A stretch of DNA of 64,000 bases from Fen-183 sp036504335 (GCA_036504335.1 DASXVJ010000025.1:1-64000), one strand, 5' to 3'. Counted from the stretch's first letter, positions 25,543-34,636 are shown. The notes: generated by a model not told the origin, from the letters alone. A program made the numbers and translations.

Positions 25543-25548
25543 GAACTA
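25543..25548 (-). promoter_or_regulatory. -10-like box TAGTTC before the GNAT gene
   Basis: TAGTTC on the minus strand ends 6 nt before the GTG at 25536, the same geometry as other leaderless starts here. It is a weak match to the consensus, and its first three bases are also the stop codon of the FHA remnant. Confidence 0.3.
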
Positions 25549-25692
25549 TGCCACGGTCTTCGTCGTCGACACACCGATCGACGCCGCCCGAAAGACGAAC
25601 GTCGCGAGCCCGAACCGAACCTCATCCCCGTCCTTGAGCGCGACCGGCCCCACGATGCGGACCCCGCCGAGGAACGTTCCGTTCACTCGACG
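25546..25692 (-). pseudogene. FHA-domain remnant
   Basis: Directly after the spt stop, an open frame encodes VNGTFLGGVRIVGP, then VALKDGDEVRFGLATFVF, ending at TAG (25546-25548). This is the C-terminal half of a forkhead-associated domain: the NGTF loop followed by the last strands. FHA domains bind phosphothreonine. The N-terminal half with the conserved Gly-Arg and Ser-xx-His is missing, and an in-frame stop lies just upstream. If translated from the GTG at 25684-25686 it would be only 46 residues and unlikely to fold as a complete FHA domain. Confidence 0.6.
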
Positions 25693-26973
25693 CTACGAAA
25701 CCAGCCCGAGCTCGCGGCCGACCTTGTGGAACGCCTCGACGGCGCGCGTGAGGTGCTCCTTCGTGTGCGTCGCCATGTAGGACGTCCGGATGATCGCGCG
25801 CCCGGGAGGGGACGCCGGGCTCACGACGGCGTTCACGAAGACGCCCTCGTTCTCGAGCATCTTCGCCATCTTGAACGCGACCATGTCCGGCCCGACGACC
25901 ACGGGAATGACGGGAGTCGAGGATTCGCCGCAGTCGAATCCGATCGCTCGGAGGGCCGTGAGCATGAAGCGCGTGTTCTCCCACAGGCGCTCGCGCCGCT
26001 CGGGCTCGCTCTCGATGATGTCGAGCGCGGCGAGAACGGCCGCGACGGACGCGGGCGGCGGCGCCGCCGTGAACATGAGCGCCCGGGCCCGGTGCTTGAT
26101 GAACTTGATGACGTCCGGCTCGCCCACGACGAATCCGCCGACCGTCGCGAGGGACTTCGAGAACGTCCCCATGATGAGGTCGGTCCGGTCCTCGAGTCCG
26201 AAGTGCTCGGCGGTGCCGCGGCCGTGCTTTCCGAGGACGCCGACGCCGTGCGCGTCGTCCACCATGAGGGCCATGTCGTAGTCGTCGCAGATGTCGGCGT
26301 ACTCGGGCAGCGGCGCGATGTCGCCCTCCATCGAGAAGACGCCGTCGATGACGAGCATCCTGCCCCCGCTGCGCTCCCCGCTGATCGCGAGAAGCCGCCG
26401 GAGGTCGGCCGGGTCGTTGTGCTTGAACTTCTTGATGTCGGCGCCGACGGCCAGGCGCGCGCCGTCGAAGATGCACGCATGGTCCTGGCGGTCCAGGTAG
26501 ATGGTGTCGCCCTTGCCCGCGAGGGACGACAGAACGCCCAGGTTCACGAGAAAGCCCGTCGAGAACGTGACGCACGCCGGCTTTTTCATGAACGCCGCGA
26601 GGCGCTCCTCGAGCTGGACGTGGATGTCGAGCGTGCCGTTCAGGAGACGGCTGCCGGCGCAGCCCGCGCCGTACTTCCGCACGGCGGCGATCGCGGCTTC
26701 CTTGATCTTGGGGTGCGACGTCAGGCCGAGATAGTTGTTCGACCCGAGCATGACCATCTCGCGGCCGCCCATCATCACGACCGGGTCCTGGCCGGATTCG
26801 ATCATGCGGAAGAACGTGAAGAGGCCCGCCGCCCGAAGGTCGTCCGGAGCGGTGTACGTCCGGCATTTCTCGAAGATTGAACGGTTCGCGGACGCGGCGG
26901 ATCCGCCGTGCGTCCTCGCGGACATCGTTTCACCCTCTGCGGCCTGAGGCCGCGCCGAACGTGGCTGTGTCAT
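25693..26973 (-). CDS. spt: Serine palmitoyltransferase-like alpha-oxoamine synthase
   Basis: A 426-residue PLP enzyme of the alpha-oxoamine synthase family. It joins an acyl-CoA (or acyl-ACP) to an amino acid with loss of CO2. PLP-binding features are DDAHGVGVLG and the lysine in MGTFSKSLATVGGF. The C-terminal SPPGRAIIRTSYMATHTKEH is closer to bacterial serine palmitoyltransferases than to BioF or Kbl. The N-terminus (about 1-45) is longer than BioF, as in SPTs, and an alternative ATG exists at 26928. It overlaps the CerR-like gene by 4 nt. Together they would make 3-ketosphinganine and then sphinganine. Confidence 0.85.
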   Translation of the reverse strand: MTQPRSARPQAAEGETMSARTHGGSAASANRSIFEKCRTYTAPDDLRAAGLFTFFRMIESGQDPVVMMGGREMVMLGSNNYLGLTSHPKIKEAAIAAVRKYGAGCAGSRLLNGTLDIHVQLEERLAAFMKKPACVTFSTGFLVNLGVLSSLAGKGDTIYLDRQDHACIFDGARLAVGADIKKFKHNDPADLRRLLAISGERSGGRMLVIDGVFSMEGDIAPLPEYADICDDYDMALMVDDAHGVGVLGKHGRGTAEHFGLEDRTDLIMGTFSKSLATVGGFVVGEPDVIKFIKHRARALMFTAAPPPASVAAVLAALDIIESEPERRERLWENTRFMLTALRAIGFDCGESSTPVIPVVVGPDMVAFKMAKMLENEGVFVNAVVSPASPPGRAIIRTSYMATHTKEHLTRAVEAFHKVGRELGLVS

Positions 26974-27989
26974 CTGGTCTCCCTCACGCGGATTTTATCA
27001 CCCCGGTCCGCGAGCCAGCCCCGCTCGAGATACCAGTCCCACGTCAGTCGCGACCCGGTCGCGAAATCAGTTCGAAATGGTTGTCCGAGAGCGACTTGCG
27101 CGTCGGAGACGTCGCAGATCCAGGCCTCCTGAAGCATCTCGTTCGCCTTGTCAGCGTTGAAGACGGGCGCGCCCTTTCCGAAGGCTGAGAGCGCTCCGAG
27201 AATGTGACCGGCGCCACGGACCACGCTGGACGGTACGGGCACCCGAAAGGCCCGGCGGGAAGGGAGCGCCGCCAGCGTTTCGGCGATGGAGGCGTAATCG
27301 AGAATTTCCGGGTGCGCGACCGAAAAGGTCTCCCCCCGCGGCCCGCGGTCGAGGGCGCCCCGGACGGCGGCCGCGACCTCGGGTCCATAGACCATGTGGA
27401 TGCGGGGCCGTCCGCGAGCGAGAACCGGCACGACACCCTTCGACGCGGCCACGAAGAGGTCGCGGATCGCGGTCTCCCGCGGACCGTAGACGGCGCAGGG
27501 CCTGAGGATCGTGAAGGCCGCTCCGGACCGCTTGAGCGCCTCCTCCCCCGCGAGCTTGGAACGGCCGTAAGCGGAGACCGGCCGCCCGGGCGCGGCGCAC
27601 GAAACGGGCAGCCCGTCGAGGCTGGGCCCGCCCGCCGCCTGGGACGACACGAGGACGACGTGGGCGTCCGGCGCATGGGCGCGTGCCGCCGCCGCGACGT
27701 TCCAGGTGCCACCCGAGTTCGCGGCCATGTACTCGGCCTCGCTCCGCGCCAGGACGATTCCGGCGACGTGCACGACCGCGGCCGCGCCGTCGACGAGGGC
27801 CGGCAGCGTCGAGGCGTCGCGCACGTCGCCTTTCACGAAGTCGACGCCGGTGCCCTTCAGCCAGGCGACGTCCTCGGGGCGCCGCACGAGCGCCCGCACC
27901 CGATACCCGGCGGCGAGGAGCGCGTCGGCGACGTGGCTCCCGACGAAACCCGTGCCGCCCGTCAGGGAAACGAGATCGCCCGCGCGCAT
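26970..27989 (-). CDS. cerR: NAD-dependent epimerase-family reductase, CerR-like
   Basis: A 339-residue extended short-chain dehydrogenase. The Rossmann motif VSLTGGTGFVGSHVADALL and the catalytic pair in SAYGRSKLAGEEAL (Tyr-xxx-Lys) are intact. The protein begins MRAGDLVSLTGG. Bacterial 3-ketosphinganine reductases (CerR) come from this extended-SDR group. The 4-nt overlap with the serine palmitoyltransferase gene supports that role; a sugar-nucleotide epimerase would be the context-free alternative. It is first in the operon, with TAGAGT 6 nt before the ATG and no ribosome binding site. Confidence 0.75.
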   Translation of the reverse strand: MRAGDLVSLTGGTGFVGSHVADALLAAGYRVRALVRRPEDVAWLKGTGVDFVKGDVRDASTLPALVDGAAAVVHVAGIVLARSEAEYMAANSGGTWNVAAAARAHAPDAHVVLVSSQAAGGPSLDGLPVSCAAPGRPVSAYGRSKLAGEEALKRSGAAFTILRPCAVYGPRETAIRDLFVAASKGVVPVLARGRPRIHMVYGPEVAAAVRGALDRGPRGETFSVAHPEILDYASIAETLAALPSRRAFRVPVPSSVVRGAGHILGALSAFGKGAPVFNADKANEMLQEAWICDVSDAQVALGQPFRTDFATGSRLTWDWYLERGWLADRGDKIRVRETR

Positions 27990-27995
27990 CGGTGA

Positions 27996-28001
27996 ACTCT
28001 A
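27996..28001 (-). promoter_or_regulatory. -10-like box TAGAGT of sphingolipid operon (leaderless)
   Basis: On the minus strand TAGAGT is followed by exactly 6 nt and the ATG at 27989. The divergent TAGAAT of the M1 peptidase gene begins 10 nt away, so both promoters overlap. Confidence 0.5.
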
Positions 28002-28010
28002 TCGCAGGGC

Positions 28011-28016
28011 TAGAAT
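28011..28016 (+). promoter_or_regulatory. -10-like box TAGAAT of M1 peptidase gene
   Basis: TAGAAT ends 11 nt before the ATG at 28028. The transcript leader would be about 4-5 nt and there is no ribosome binding site. Confidence 0.45.
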
Positions 28017-28027
28017 CGCCCGCCACC

Positions 28028-30103
28028 ATGAAACACTTCGCTTGGGCCGCCGCCGCGACGCTCGCGCTCGCCCTTCCCGCCGCCGCGCTCGAGGCGCCGC
28101 GGAAGATCGTCGACTACGACATCAGGGTGTCCCTCGATCCCGAGACGAAGCTCGTCGAGGGGTCCGAAACCCTGAAGTGGACGAATCCCGGGGGCGGCCC
28201 GGTCGGCGAGCTGCGCTTCCATCTCTACTGGAACGCGTTCCGCAACGACCGCTCGACCTTCTTCAAGGAGTCCGGCGGCCGGCTGCGCAGCGACAAGGCC
28301 GACACGGGCAAGGGCTGGGGCTACACGGACGTGACGTCGATGAAGTGGAACGGCGCCGAGCTGATGAAGGGCTCCCGCTTCGAGAGCCCGGACGACGGAA
28401 ACCCGGACGACCGGACCGTTCTCGTCGTCCCGCTCCCCCGCCCGGTCGCCCCCGGCGAGACCGCGACGCTCGAGATCACGTGGAAGGCGAAGGTCCCGAA
28501 GGTCTATGCGCGCGCGGGCTACGTCCGCGACTTCTTCTTCTTCGGCCAGTGGTTCCCGCAGATCGGCGTCTTCGAACCGGCAGGCCGCCGCCGCCAGACG
28601 GATGCGGCCTGGAACTGCCACCAGTACCACGCGAACTCCGAGTTCTACGCGGACTGGGGCGACTGGCGCGTCGCGATCACGCTGCCCGGGAAGTTCGTCG
28701 TCGGCTCGGCGGGAGCCCTCGTCTCCGAGAAGAAGGACGGCGGGAAGAAGACGCTCACGTTCGAGCAGAAGGCCGTCCACAACTTCGCCTTCACGGCGGA
28801 CCCGCGGTACGTCGTCGTCGAGGACGTCTTCGACGCCGCGAAGGACGTCCCGAAGGACGAGCTGGCCCGCGCCGCGAAGGCGCTCGGCCGCTCCGAGGCC
28901 GAACTCCTCGCCGGTTTCCGGAAGGTGGCGATCAAGCTCTACCGGCAGCCCGAGCACGGGGGGTTCGACCGGCGGCAGATCGAGGCGCAGAAGTGGGCGC
29001 TCGCGTGGACGGGCCTCTGGGCGTTCCCGTACCCGTACGCGCAGATCTCCATCATCGACACGCCCGAGGACGGCACGGGCGCGACCGGCATGGAGTACGA
29101 GACGATCTACACGACGCTCTCCCCCAAGTGGATGGCGCGCTGGCCGTTCGACCGGCTCTACGTGCCGGAGATGGTCACGATCCACGAGTTCACGCACGGC
29201 TACTGGATGGGGCTCCTCGCCTCGAACGAGTTCGAGGAGAGCTGGATGGACGAGGGCATCAACACCTTCACCGAGTTCGTCATGGTGGACCGGAAGTACG
29301 GGGCCTTCATGACGTTCCCGCCGGGAATCGGCTTCACGGACGAGCAGAGCAACCGCGTCTCGGCCCTCACGCAGGACCACGACCCGATCCTCTCGAAGGC
29401 CTGGAAGTACGCGACCGAGGGCTCGTACGGGCGGAACTCGTACCCGCAACCCGGCACCACGATTCAGCAGATCCGCAACCTCCTCGGTGAGGAGAAGTTC
29501 TGGCGCGCGTTCCGCGGCTACGCGGAGCGCTGGCGCTTCGACCACCCGACCTCGGAGGACTTCTTCGACTTCATGCGCGCGAGCGGGGACCCGCTCGTCG
29601 CGGACCTGATCAGGAAGACGTGGTACGGACGCGGCTGGGTGGACTTCACGATCCTCACGGCCGAGACGAACAGGGACGACGGGTTCACGGGGTTCGACGA
29701 CGCGACCAAGGCCGTCAACTTCGACCCCGACCCGAAGAAGAAGGAAAAGAGGAAGGACGACAAGGGTAAAGACGACAAGGGCACGTGGCGGTCCCTCGTC
29801 ACGATCGCCCGCGACGGCGACCTCGAGATGCCCGCGAAGGTCGTCCTGACGTTCAAGGACAAGTCGACGATCACGCGCACGTGGGACGGCGCCTCCGAGT
29901 GGGTCAAGTACCGGGTGACGTCCTCCTCGCCGCTCGTGAAGGCCGAGGTGGACCCCGAACGCCGGACCGTCCTCGACCGCAATCCCTGGAACAACGCGCG
30001 TTACACGAAGAAGTACGACGGGCCGTCGGCCGCCGCCAAGGGCCGGACCTACGCCCTGCATCTCGTGGAAATCCTGCTTTCCACGCTGTGGGGCGTCCTG
30101 TGA
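28028..30103 (+). CDS. Secreted M1-family metallopeptidase
   Basis: A 691-residue zinc peptidase with a signal peptide (about 1-20). The zinc site is HEFTHGYWMG near residue 385, with the third ligand Glu in ESWMDEGINTF near 408. A GxMEN-like substrate loop appears as TGMEYETI. The N-terminal beta domain (SLDPETKLVEGSETLKWTNP) is typical of M1. A Lys/Asp-rich low-complexity insert (about 573-588) lies near the C-terminus. It is probably a periplasmic or extracellular aminopeptidase; specificity is not evident. I chose the ATG at 28028 for the signal peptide; the frame open upstream is antisense to cerR. The next gene overlaps its stop. Confidence 0.9.
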   Translation: MKHFAWAAAATLALALPAAALEAPRKIVDYDIRVSLDPETKLVEGSETLKWTNPGGGPVGELRFHLYWNAFRNDRSTFFKESGGRLRSDKADTGKGWGYTDVTSMKWNGAELMKGSRFESPDDGNPDDRTVLVVPLPRPVAPGETATLEITWKAKVPKVYARAGYVRDFFFFGQWFPQIGVFEPAGRRRQTDAAWNCHQYHANSEFYADWGDWRVAITLPGKFVVGSAGALVSEKKDGGKKTLTFEQKAVHNFAFTADPRYVVVEDVFDAAKDVPKDELARAAKALGRSEAELLAGFRKVAIKLYRQPEHGGFDRRQIEAQKWALAWTGLWAFPYPYAQISIIDTPEDGTGATGMEYETIYTTLSPKWMARWPFDRLYVPEMVTIHEFTHGYWMGLLASNEFEESWMDEGINTFTEFVMVDRKYGAFMTFPPGIGFTDEQSNRVSALTQDHDPILSKAWKYATEGSYGRNSYPQPGTTIQQIRNLLGEEKFWRAFRGYAERWRFDHPTSEDFFDFMRASGDPLVADLIRKTWYGRGWVDFTILTAETNRDDGFTGFDDATKAVNFDPDPKKKEKRKDDKGKDDKGTWRSLVTIARDGDLEMPAKVVLTFKDKSTITRTWDGASEWVKYRVTSSSPLVKAEVDPERRTVLDRNPWNNARYTKKYDGPSAAAKGRTYALHLVEILLSTLWGVL

Positions 30104-30981
30104 GCGTCTACGCCACCGGCTTCCGCGCCGCGCTTCGCAACCGGCGCCTCGCCGCCGTCCTCTGGCTCTCGCTCCTCGGCTCGGCGCTCGTCGCGGCCGG
30201 GCCGATCAAGGCCCTCTTCAAGGTCTTCGACGAGGGCGCGTTCCGCGACGCGCTCGTGAAGGGCTGGGACGGCTGGGCGTTCGTCTCCTTCGTGGTCACG
30301 CAGGACCGCGGGATCGCGATCGCCCTGGCCTCGGTCGGAGCCGCGCTCGTCGTCTTCGCGCTCCTCACGATCTTCCTGACGGGCGGCGTCCTCCGCGCTC
30401 TCATCGCGGGACGGCCCAGGCCCGTCTTCCGTCTCGTCGTCGCGGAGTCCGCGGGTCTCTTCAAGGCGAACCTCTGGGCGACCGTGCGCTTCGTGCTGAC
30501 GGCCGGGATCTGGACAGGGATCCTCGTGGCGCTGCCCGTGCTCGGAATTCACAAGCTGTTCAAGGATGCGGCGCCGCACACGTTCTGGCCCAACCTCGCG
30601 TTCTGGTGGCGCTACGGCGTCGGGGCGATCGTCCTCCTGAACGTCGGCCTCCGTTACGACCTCGCCCGCGTCGCGCTCGCGCGCGGCGAAGCGGTGAACG
30701 CCCGCGGCGCCTACCGCGTCGCGAAGCGGCGCCTGCGCGGCAGCCGGACGTCCGCGATCCTCCTCGCGGTCGTCTGGATCGCGATCGGCCTCGCGGTGCA
30801 GGCGGCGTTCACGTCGTGGGGCCTGCGCTGGAACCCGCAGACGAACGCCTCCACGTTCGGGCTCTTCGTCTTCCGCCAGTTCGGGTTCTTCGTCCTCGCG
30901 ATGGCCCGCGTCGGCTTCTGGGCCTCGCTCCTCGCGTGGGAGGACACGCGCCGCCCGTCGCCCTCGCGGTACGGCGTCTAG
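30100..30981 (+). CDS. Six-helix integral membrane protein, unknown function
   Basis: A 293-residue protein starting at a GTG that overlaps the stop of the M1 peptidase gene. Six hydrophobic helices are visible, at about 18-40, 70-98, 125-148, 168-190, 212-235 and 250-275. A basic, amphipathic stretch (LARGEAVNARGAYRVAKRR) lies between helices 4 and 5. No catalytic or transport motif is recognised. Translational coupling to the peptidase suggests a shared role, for example in export or membrane attachment, but this is inference only. Confidence 0.75.
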   Translation: MSVYATGFRAALRNRRLAAVLWLSLLGSALVAAGPIKALFKVFDEGAFRDALVKGWDGWAFVSFVVTQDRGIAIALASVGAALVVFALLTIFLTGGVLRALIAGRPRPVFRLVVAESAGLFKANLWATVRFVLTAGIWTGILVALPVLGIHKLFKDAAPHTFWPNLAFWWRYGVGAIVLLNVGLRYDLARVALARGEAVNARGAYRVAKRRLRGSRTSAILLAVVWIAIGLAVQAAFTSWGLRWNPQTNASTFGLFVFRQFGFFVLAMARVGFWASLLAWEDTRRPSPSRYGV

Positions 30982-32282
30982 TCGGTCAACGGCAAAGCCA
31001 GCGGGGGCTCGACGTGGAAGTCGAGTCCGCCGATCTTTGCGAGGGCAGCGTCGAGCGCGCTCTGGGCGACCGGCTCGAGCGTGATGACGAACGGGAGCGC
31101 GTCCTTGTCGTCCCAGGGCTCCTGGAAGACGGCCTCGATGTTCGCGCCGTGGTCCGCGAGGATCCGCGCGAGGTCCGCGATGATGCCGGAGCGGTCGCGC
31201 ACGACGAAGCGCAGCGAGTAAGCGGACACGAACTCCCTCGCCGAAGCCGCCTCGCACGGGAGAAGGTCCGCGAACCCGAGCGGCGGGACGCGCGGCTCGC
31301 CCTTCGACCGGGCCAGCTCCAGGACGTCCGCGAGCACGGCCGTCGCCGTCGGTTCGCCGCCCGCGCCGCGGCCCGAGAACACGAACGAGCCGCCCGCGAC
31401 GCCTTTCACCTCGATCGCGTTGAACGGGCCCGTGACCTTCGCGAGCAGCGACGCGCTCGAGACGAGGTGCGTCCTCACGGACAGGAGCAGGTGGCCCGAA
31501 GGCAGCTCCCGCGCGACGCCGAGCTGGCGCGGCGTGCGTCCGAGGCGCTTCGCGTAGAGGAAGTCGCACGGCAGGAGGCGCGTGATGCCTTCGCGCGCGA
31601 TCTGCGCGACCTGCGCGTCGCGCCCGAACGCGAGCCGCGCCAGGAGCGCGAGCTTGTAGGCCGCGTCCTCGCCTCCGACGTCGCTCGCCGGGTCGGCCTC
31701 GGCGTACCCGAGCTGCTGGGCGTCCTTCAGGACGTCGGCGTAAGCGCGGCCGGTCGCCTCCATCTCCGTGAGGATGAAGTTGCAGGTCCCGTTCAGGATC
31801 CCCGACACGGAAGCGATCCGGTCGCCCGCGAAACTCTCGCGCAGAGCGCGGAGGATCGGGATGCCGCCCGCGACGGCCGCTTCGATGCCGAGCCCGGCCT
31901 TCTTTTCCCGTGCGAGCGCCTGCAGGCTCGCTCCTTCCTTCGCGAGGAGGAGCTTGTTCGCCGTCACGACGCTCTTTCCCGCGCCGAGCGCCGCCCGGAT
32001 GAGCGCGTTCGCGGGCTCGTGCCCGCCGATCAGCTCCACGACGAGGTCCACGTCCGGGGCCGTCGCGACCGACGCGAGGTCCGTCGTCCAGCGCACGTCG
32101 CCGAGCCCCGCGTCGCGCGCGTCGTTCGCCCGCCGCGTCCCGACCGCGACGAGCCGCAGGCCCACGCCCCGGCGCGAGGCGAGATCGGGCGCGCGGGAGG
32201 CGAGGAGCCGCGCGAACGCGCGCCCGACGTTTCCGTAGCCGAGGAGACCCACGCGGACGGGCGAGGGACTATCGCTTTTCAT
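30978..32282 (-). CDS. hom: Homoserine dehydrogenase
   Basis: NAD(P)-dependent reduction of aspartate semialdehyde to homoserine, on the branch to threonine and methionine. The 434-residue monofunctional enzyme has GLLGYGNVGRAFARLLA at the N-terminus and the catalytic-domain segment ISGILNGTCNFILTEM near 160. Its C-terminal ACT domain (about 350-425, LRFVVRDRSGIIADLARIL) is probably threonine-responsive. Length is standard. TACATT lies 8 nt before the ATG, again close to a leaderless arrangement. The 3' end overlaps the convergent membrane-protein gene by 4 nt. Confidence 0.95.
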   Translation of the reverse strand: MKSDSPSPVRVGLLGYGNVGRAFARLLASRAPDLASRRGVGLRLVAVGTRRANDARDAGLGDVRWTTDLASVATAPDVDLVVELIGGHEPANALIRAALGAGKSVVTANKLLLAKEGASLQALAREKKAGLGIEAAVAGGIPILRALRESFAGDRIASVSGILNGTCNFILTEMEATGRAYADVLKDAQQLGYAEADPASDVGGEDAAYKLALLARLAFGRDAQVAQIAREGITRLLPCDFLYAKRLGRTPRQLGVARELPSGHLLLSVRTHLVSSASLLAKVTGPFNAIEVKGVAGGSFVFSGRGAGGEPTATAVLADVLELARSKGEPRVPPLGFADLLPCEAASAREFVSAYSLRFVVRDRSGIIADLARILADHGANIEAVFQEPWDDKDALPFVITLEPVAQSALDAALAKIGGLDFHVEPPLALPLTD

Positions 32283-32290
32283 GCGGGAGC

Positions 32291-32296
32291 AATGTA
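32291..32296 (-). promoter_or_regulatory. -10-like box TACATT of hom
   Basis: TACATT on the minus strand ends 8 nt before the ATG at 32282. The short gap lacks a strong ribosome binding site. Confidence 0.4.
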
Positions 32297-32342
32297 CGGT
32301 ACGGCCACGCCGCGGTCAAAGTAACGCCTCCGGAGGCTTTTG

Positions 32343-33893
32343 ATGCTGAGCACGCTCGCCCTCACCTTCGTTCTCGCCCAGGCCCGCGCGGCGCGGCCCG
32401 AGGCCACCCCGCCCGCGGCGCCCGCCGCCTCGGCGAAGGCCGACGAGACCGCCCAGAAGGACGAGAAGAAGAAGGAAGAGAAGGAAGAGCCGGCGGTCGT
32501 CACGAAGCACGTCCTCACGGCGGGCGGGAAGACGCTGTCGTACACCGCGACGACGGGCTTTCTGCCGATCAAGACCGACGCGGGCGAGACCGAGGCGAAG
32601 GTCTTCTTCATGGCGTACACGCTGGACCGCGGCGGAGCCGCCGCGGCGAAGCGGCCGCTCACGTTTTCGTTCAACGGCGGCCCCGGCGCCGCGTCCGTCT
32701 GGCTCCACATGGGAGCGCTCGGCCCGAAGCGCGTGAAGATGAAGGACGCCGACGGGATGATGCCGGCGCCGCCCTACACCGTCGTCGACAACGAGGAGAC
32801 GTGGCTCGGGGACACCGACATGGTCTTCATCGACCCCGTCGGCACCGGCTACAGCAGGCCCTCGAAGCCCGAGCTCGGGAAGAAGTTCTGGGGCCTCGAC
32901 GGCGACATCGCGTCCGTGGGCGAGTTCATCCGCCTCTACCTGACGCGCTACGAGCGCTGGGGCTCGCCGCTCTTCCTCGTCGGCGAGAGCTACGGGACGA
33001 CGCGCGCCGCGGGCCTGTCGGGCTATCTCGTGGACCGCGGGATCGCGTTCAACGGGATCCTCCTCGTCTCCTCGATCCTGAACTTCCAGACGGCGCGCTT
33101 CACGCGCGGGAACGACCTGCCGTACCCGCTCTTCCTTCCGACGTACACCGCCACCGCCTGGTACCACCGGAAGCTGCCCGCCGACCTGCAGGGCAAGCCC
33201 CTGCGCGCGGTTCTCGACGAGGTGGAGGCGTTCGCGGGCGGCGAGTATCCCGTCGCGCTCGCGAAGGGCGACGCGCTCGCCCCCGCCGACCGCAAGGCCC
33301 TCGCGGCGCGCCTCGCGCGCTACACGGGTCTCGACGCCGGGTGGATCGAGCGGGCGGACGAGCGCATCGAGATCATGCACTTCTGCCGCGAGCTCCTCGC
33401 CGCCGAGCGGAAGAACGTCGGCCGCATCGACTCGCGCTTCACGGGCGACAACGAGTCCGGCATCGCCGAGCGCCCGGACTTCGACCCGAGCATCGCGGCC
33501 ATCGTCCCGCCCTACACGGCCGCCTTCAACCAGTACGTGCGGGCCGACCTCGGCTTCAAGAGCGACCTGACGTATTACGTGCTCGGCGGCGGGATCGGGA
33601 GCCCGTGGGAGTTTCCCCAGAACACCTTCGCGGACACGAGCGGCGCCCTGCGGTCCGCGTTCGCGAAGAACCCGTCCATGCGTCTCTTCGTCGCGTCCGG
33701 GCATTACGACCTCGCGACGCCTCACTTCGCGACGCGGTACACGCTCTCCCACATGGGCCTGACGGCCGAGCAGAGCGCGCGCATCACATCCAGGGAGTAC
33801 GAGGCCGGACACATGATGTATCTCCACGTCGGCGAGCTCGCGAAGCTCCGCAAGGACGTCGGGGCGTTCTTCGCGTCGGCGCTCGGGAAGTGA
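32343..33893 (+). CDS. Secreted S10-family serine carboxypeptidase
   Basis: A 516-residue alpha/beta-hydrolase peptidase. A short signal peptide is followed by a Lys/Glu-rich linker (about 35-50). Conserved features are SFNGGPGAASVWLHMGALGP, IDPVGTGYSRP, the nucleophile in VGESYGTTRAAG, the Asp in GHYDLATP and the His in AGHMMYLH. Enzymes of this group remove C-terminal residues from peptides. The ATG at 32343 has GGAGG at a good distance; a TTG just upstream is not needed. The TauE/SafE gene overlaps its stop by 4 nt. Confidence 0.9.
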   Translation: MLSTLALTFVLAQARAARPEATPPAAPAASAKADETAQKDEKKKEEKEEPAVVTKHVLTAGGKTLSYTATTGFLPIKTDAGETEAKVFFMAYTLDRGGAAAAKRPLTFSFNGGPGAASVWLHMGALGPKRVKMKDADGMMPAPPYTVVDNEETWLGDTDMVFIDPVGTGYSRPSKPELGKKFWGLDGDIASVGEFIRLYLTRYERWGSPLFLVGESYGTTRAAGLSGYLVDRGIAFNGILLVSSILNFQTARFTRGNDLPYPLFLPTYTATAWYHRKLPADLQGKPLRAVLDEVEAFAGGEYPVALAKGDALAPADRKALAARLARYTGLDAGWIERADERIEIMHFCRELLAAERKNVGRIDSRFTGDNESGIAERPDFDPSIAAIVPPYTAAFNQYVRADLGFKSDLTYYVLGGGIGSPWEFPQNTFADTSGALRSAFAKNPSMRLFVASGHYDLATPHFATRYTLSHMGLTAEQSARITSREYEAGHMMYLHVGELAKLRKDVGAFFASALGK

Positions 33894-34636
33894 CCGGGAG
33901 CGCCCTCGCGCTGATCCTCGCCTTTCCGGTCGGGCTCTCGCTCGGCCTCCTCGGCGGCGGCGGGTCGATTCTCACGGTGCCCGTCCTCGTCTACGCCGCC
34001 GGCCTCGAACCCAAGCTCGCGATCCCGGCGTCCCTCGTGAGCGTCGGGGCGACGAGCGTCGTCGCGGCGCTCGCGCACGCGCGGCGAAGGGCCGTCGCGT
34101 GGGGCGCGGCGCTCGCGTTCGGCGGAGCGGGCCTCGTCGGCGCGTTCCTCGGAGCGCGCGTCGGGCGGACGTTTTCAGGGCGCACGCTCCTCGTTTTGTT
34201 CTCGCTCCTGATGGTCGCCGCGGGCGTCCTCATGCTCCGCGTCCGGCGCGCCGGCGGCCCCGCGCACGAGCCCCGCCCCGTCCTCGTTGCCCCGCTGGGC
34301 GCGGGCGTCGGGTTCCTGACCGGGCTCCTCGGAGTCGGCGGCGGGTTCCTCATCGTGCCCGCGCTCGTCCTCGCGGCCGGCCTCGCGATGCCGCTCGCCG
34401 TCGGCACGTCGCTCGTGGTGATCGCGATCAATTCCGCCTCCGGTTTCGTGGGCCACCTCGGGGACCACTCCGTGCCCTTCGGCTACACGGCGGCGTTCAC
34501 CGGGGTCTGCATCCTCGGCGCGCTGGCGGGCGAGCGTCTCGGACGGGACGTCCCGGCCGCGAGGCTCCGAAGGTGGTTCGGCGCCTTCGTGATCGCGGTC
34601 GGGATCGCCCTTCTCGTGAAGAACGTCACGTCCTGA
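33890..34636 (+). CDS. TauE/SafE-family anion permease
   Basis: A 248-residue membrane protein with about eight helices arranged as two repeats. Each begins with the family glycine motif: GLLGGGGSILTVPVL near residue 20 and GLLGVGGGFLIVPAL near 145. Members export or import sulfite, sulfoacetate or other small organosulfur anions; the substrate is not determined here. The GTG start overlaps the peptidase stop in GTGA, which suggests co-expression with the S10 carboxypeptidase. Confidence 0.88.
   Translation: MTGSALALILAFPVGLSLGLLGGGGSILTVPVLVYAAGLEPKLAIPASLVSVGATSVVAALAHARRRAVAWGAALAFGGAGLVGAFLGARVGRTFSGRTLLVLFSLLMVAAGVLMLRVRRAGGPAHEPRPVLVAPLGAGVGFLTGLLGVGGGFLIVPALVLAAGLAMPLAVGTSLVVIAINSASGFVGHLGDHSVPFGYTAAFTGVCILGALAGERLGRDVPAARLRRWFGAFVIAVGIALLVKNVTS

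Noticed and set aside
29745..29785. Lys/Asp-rich repeat in the M1 peptidase as a frameshift or inserted element.
   Set aside because: Frame continues normally and the segment is GC-balanced low-complexity linker without motif arms.
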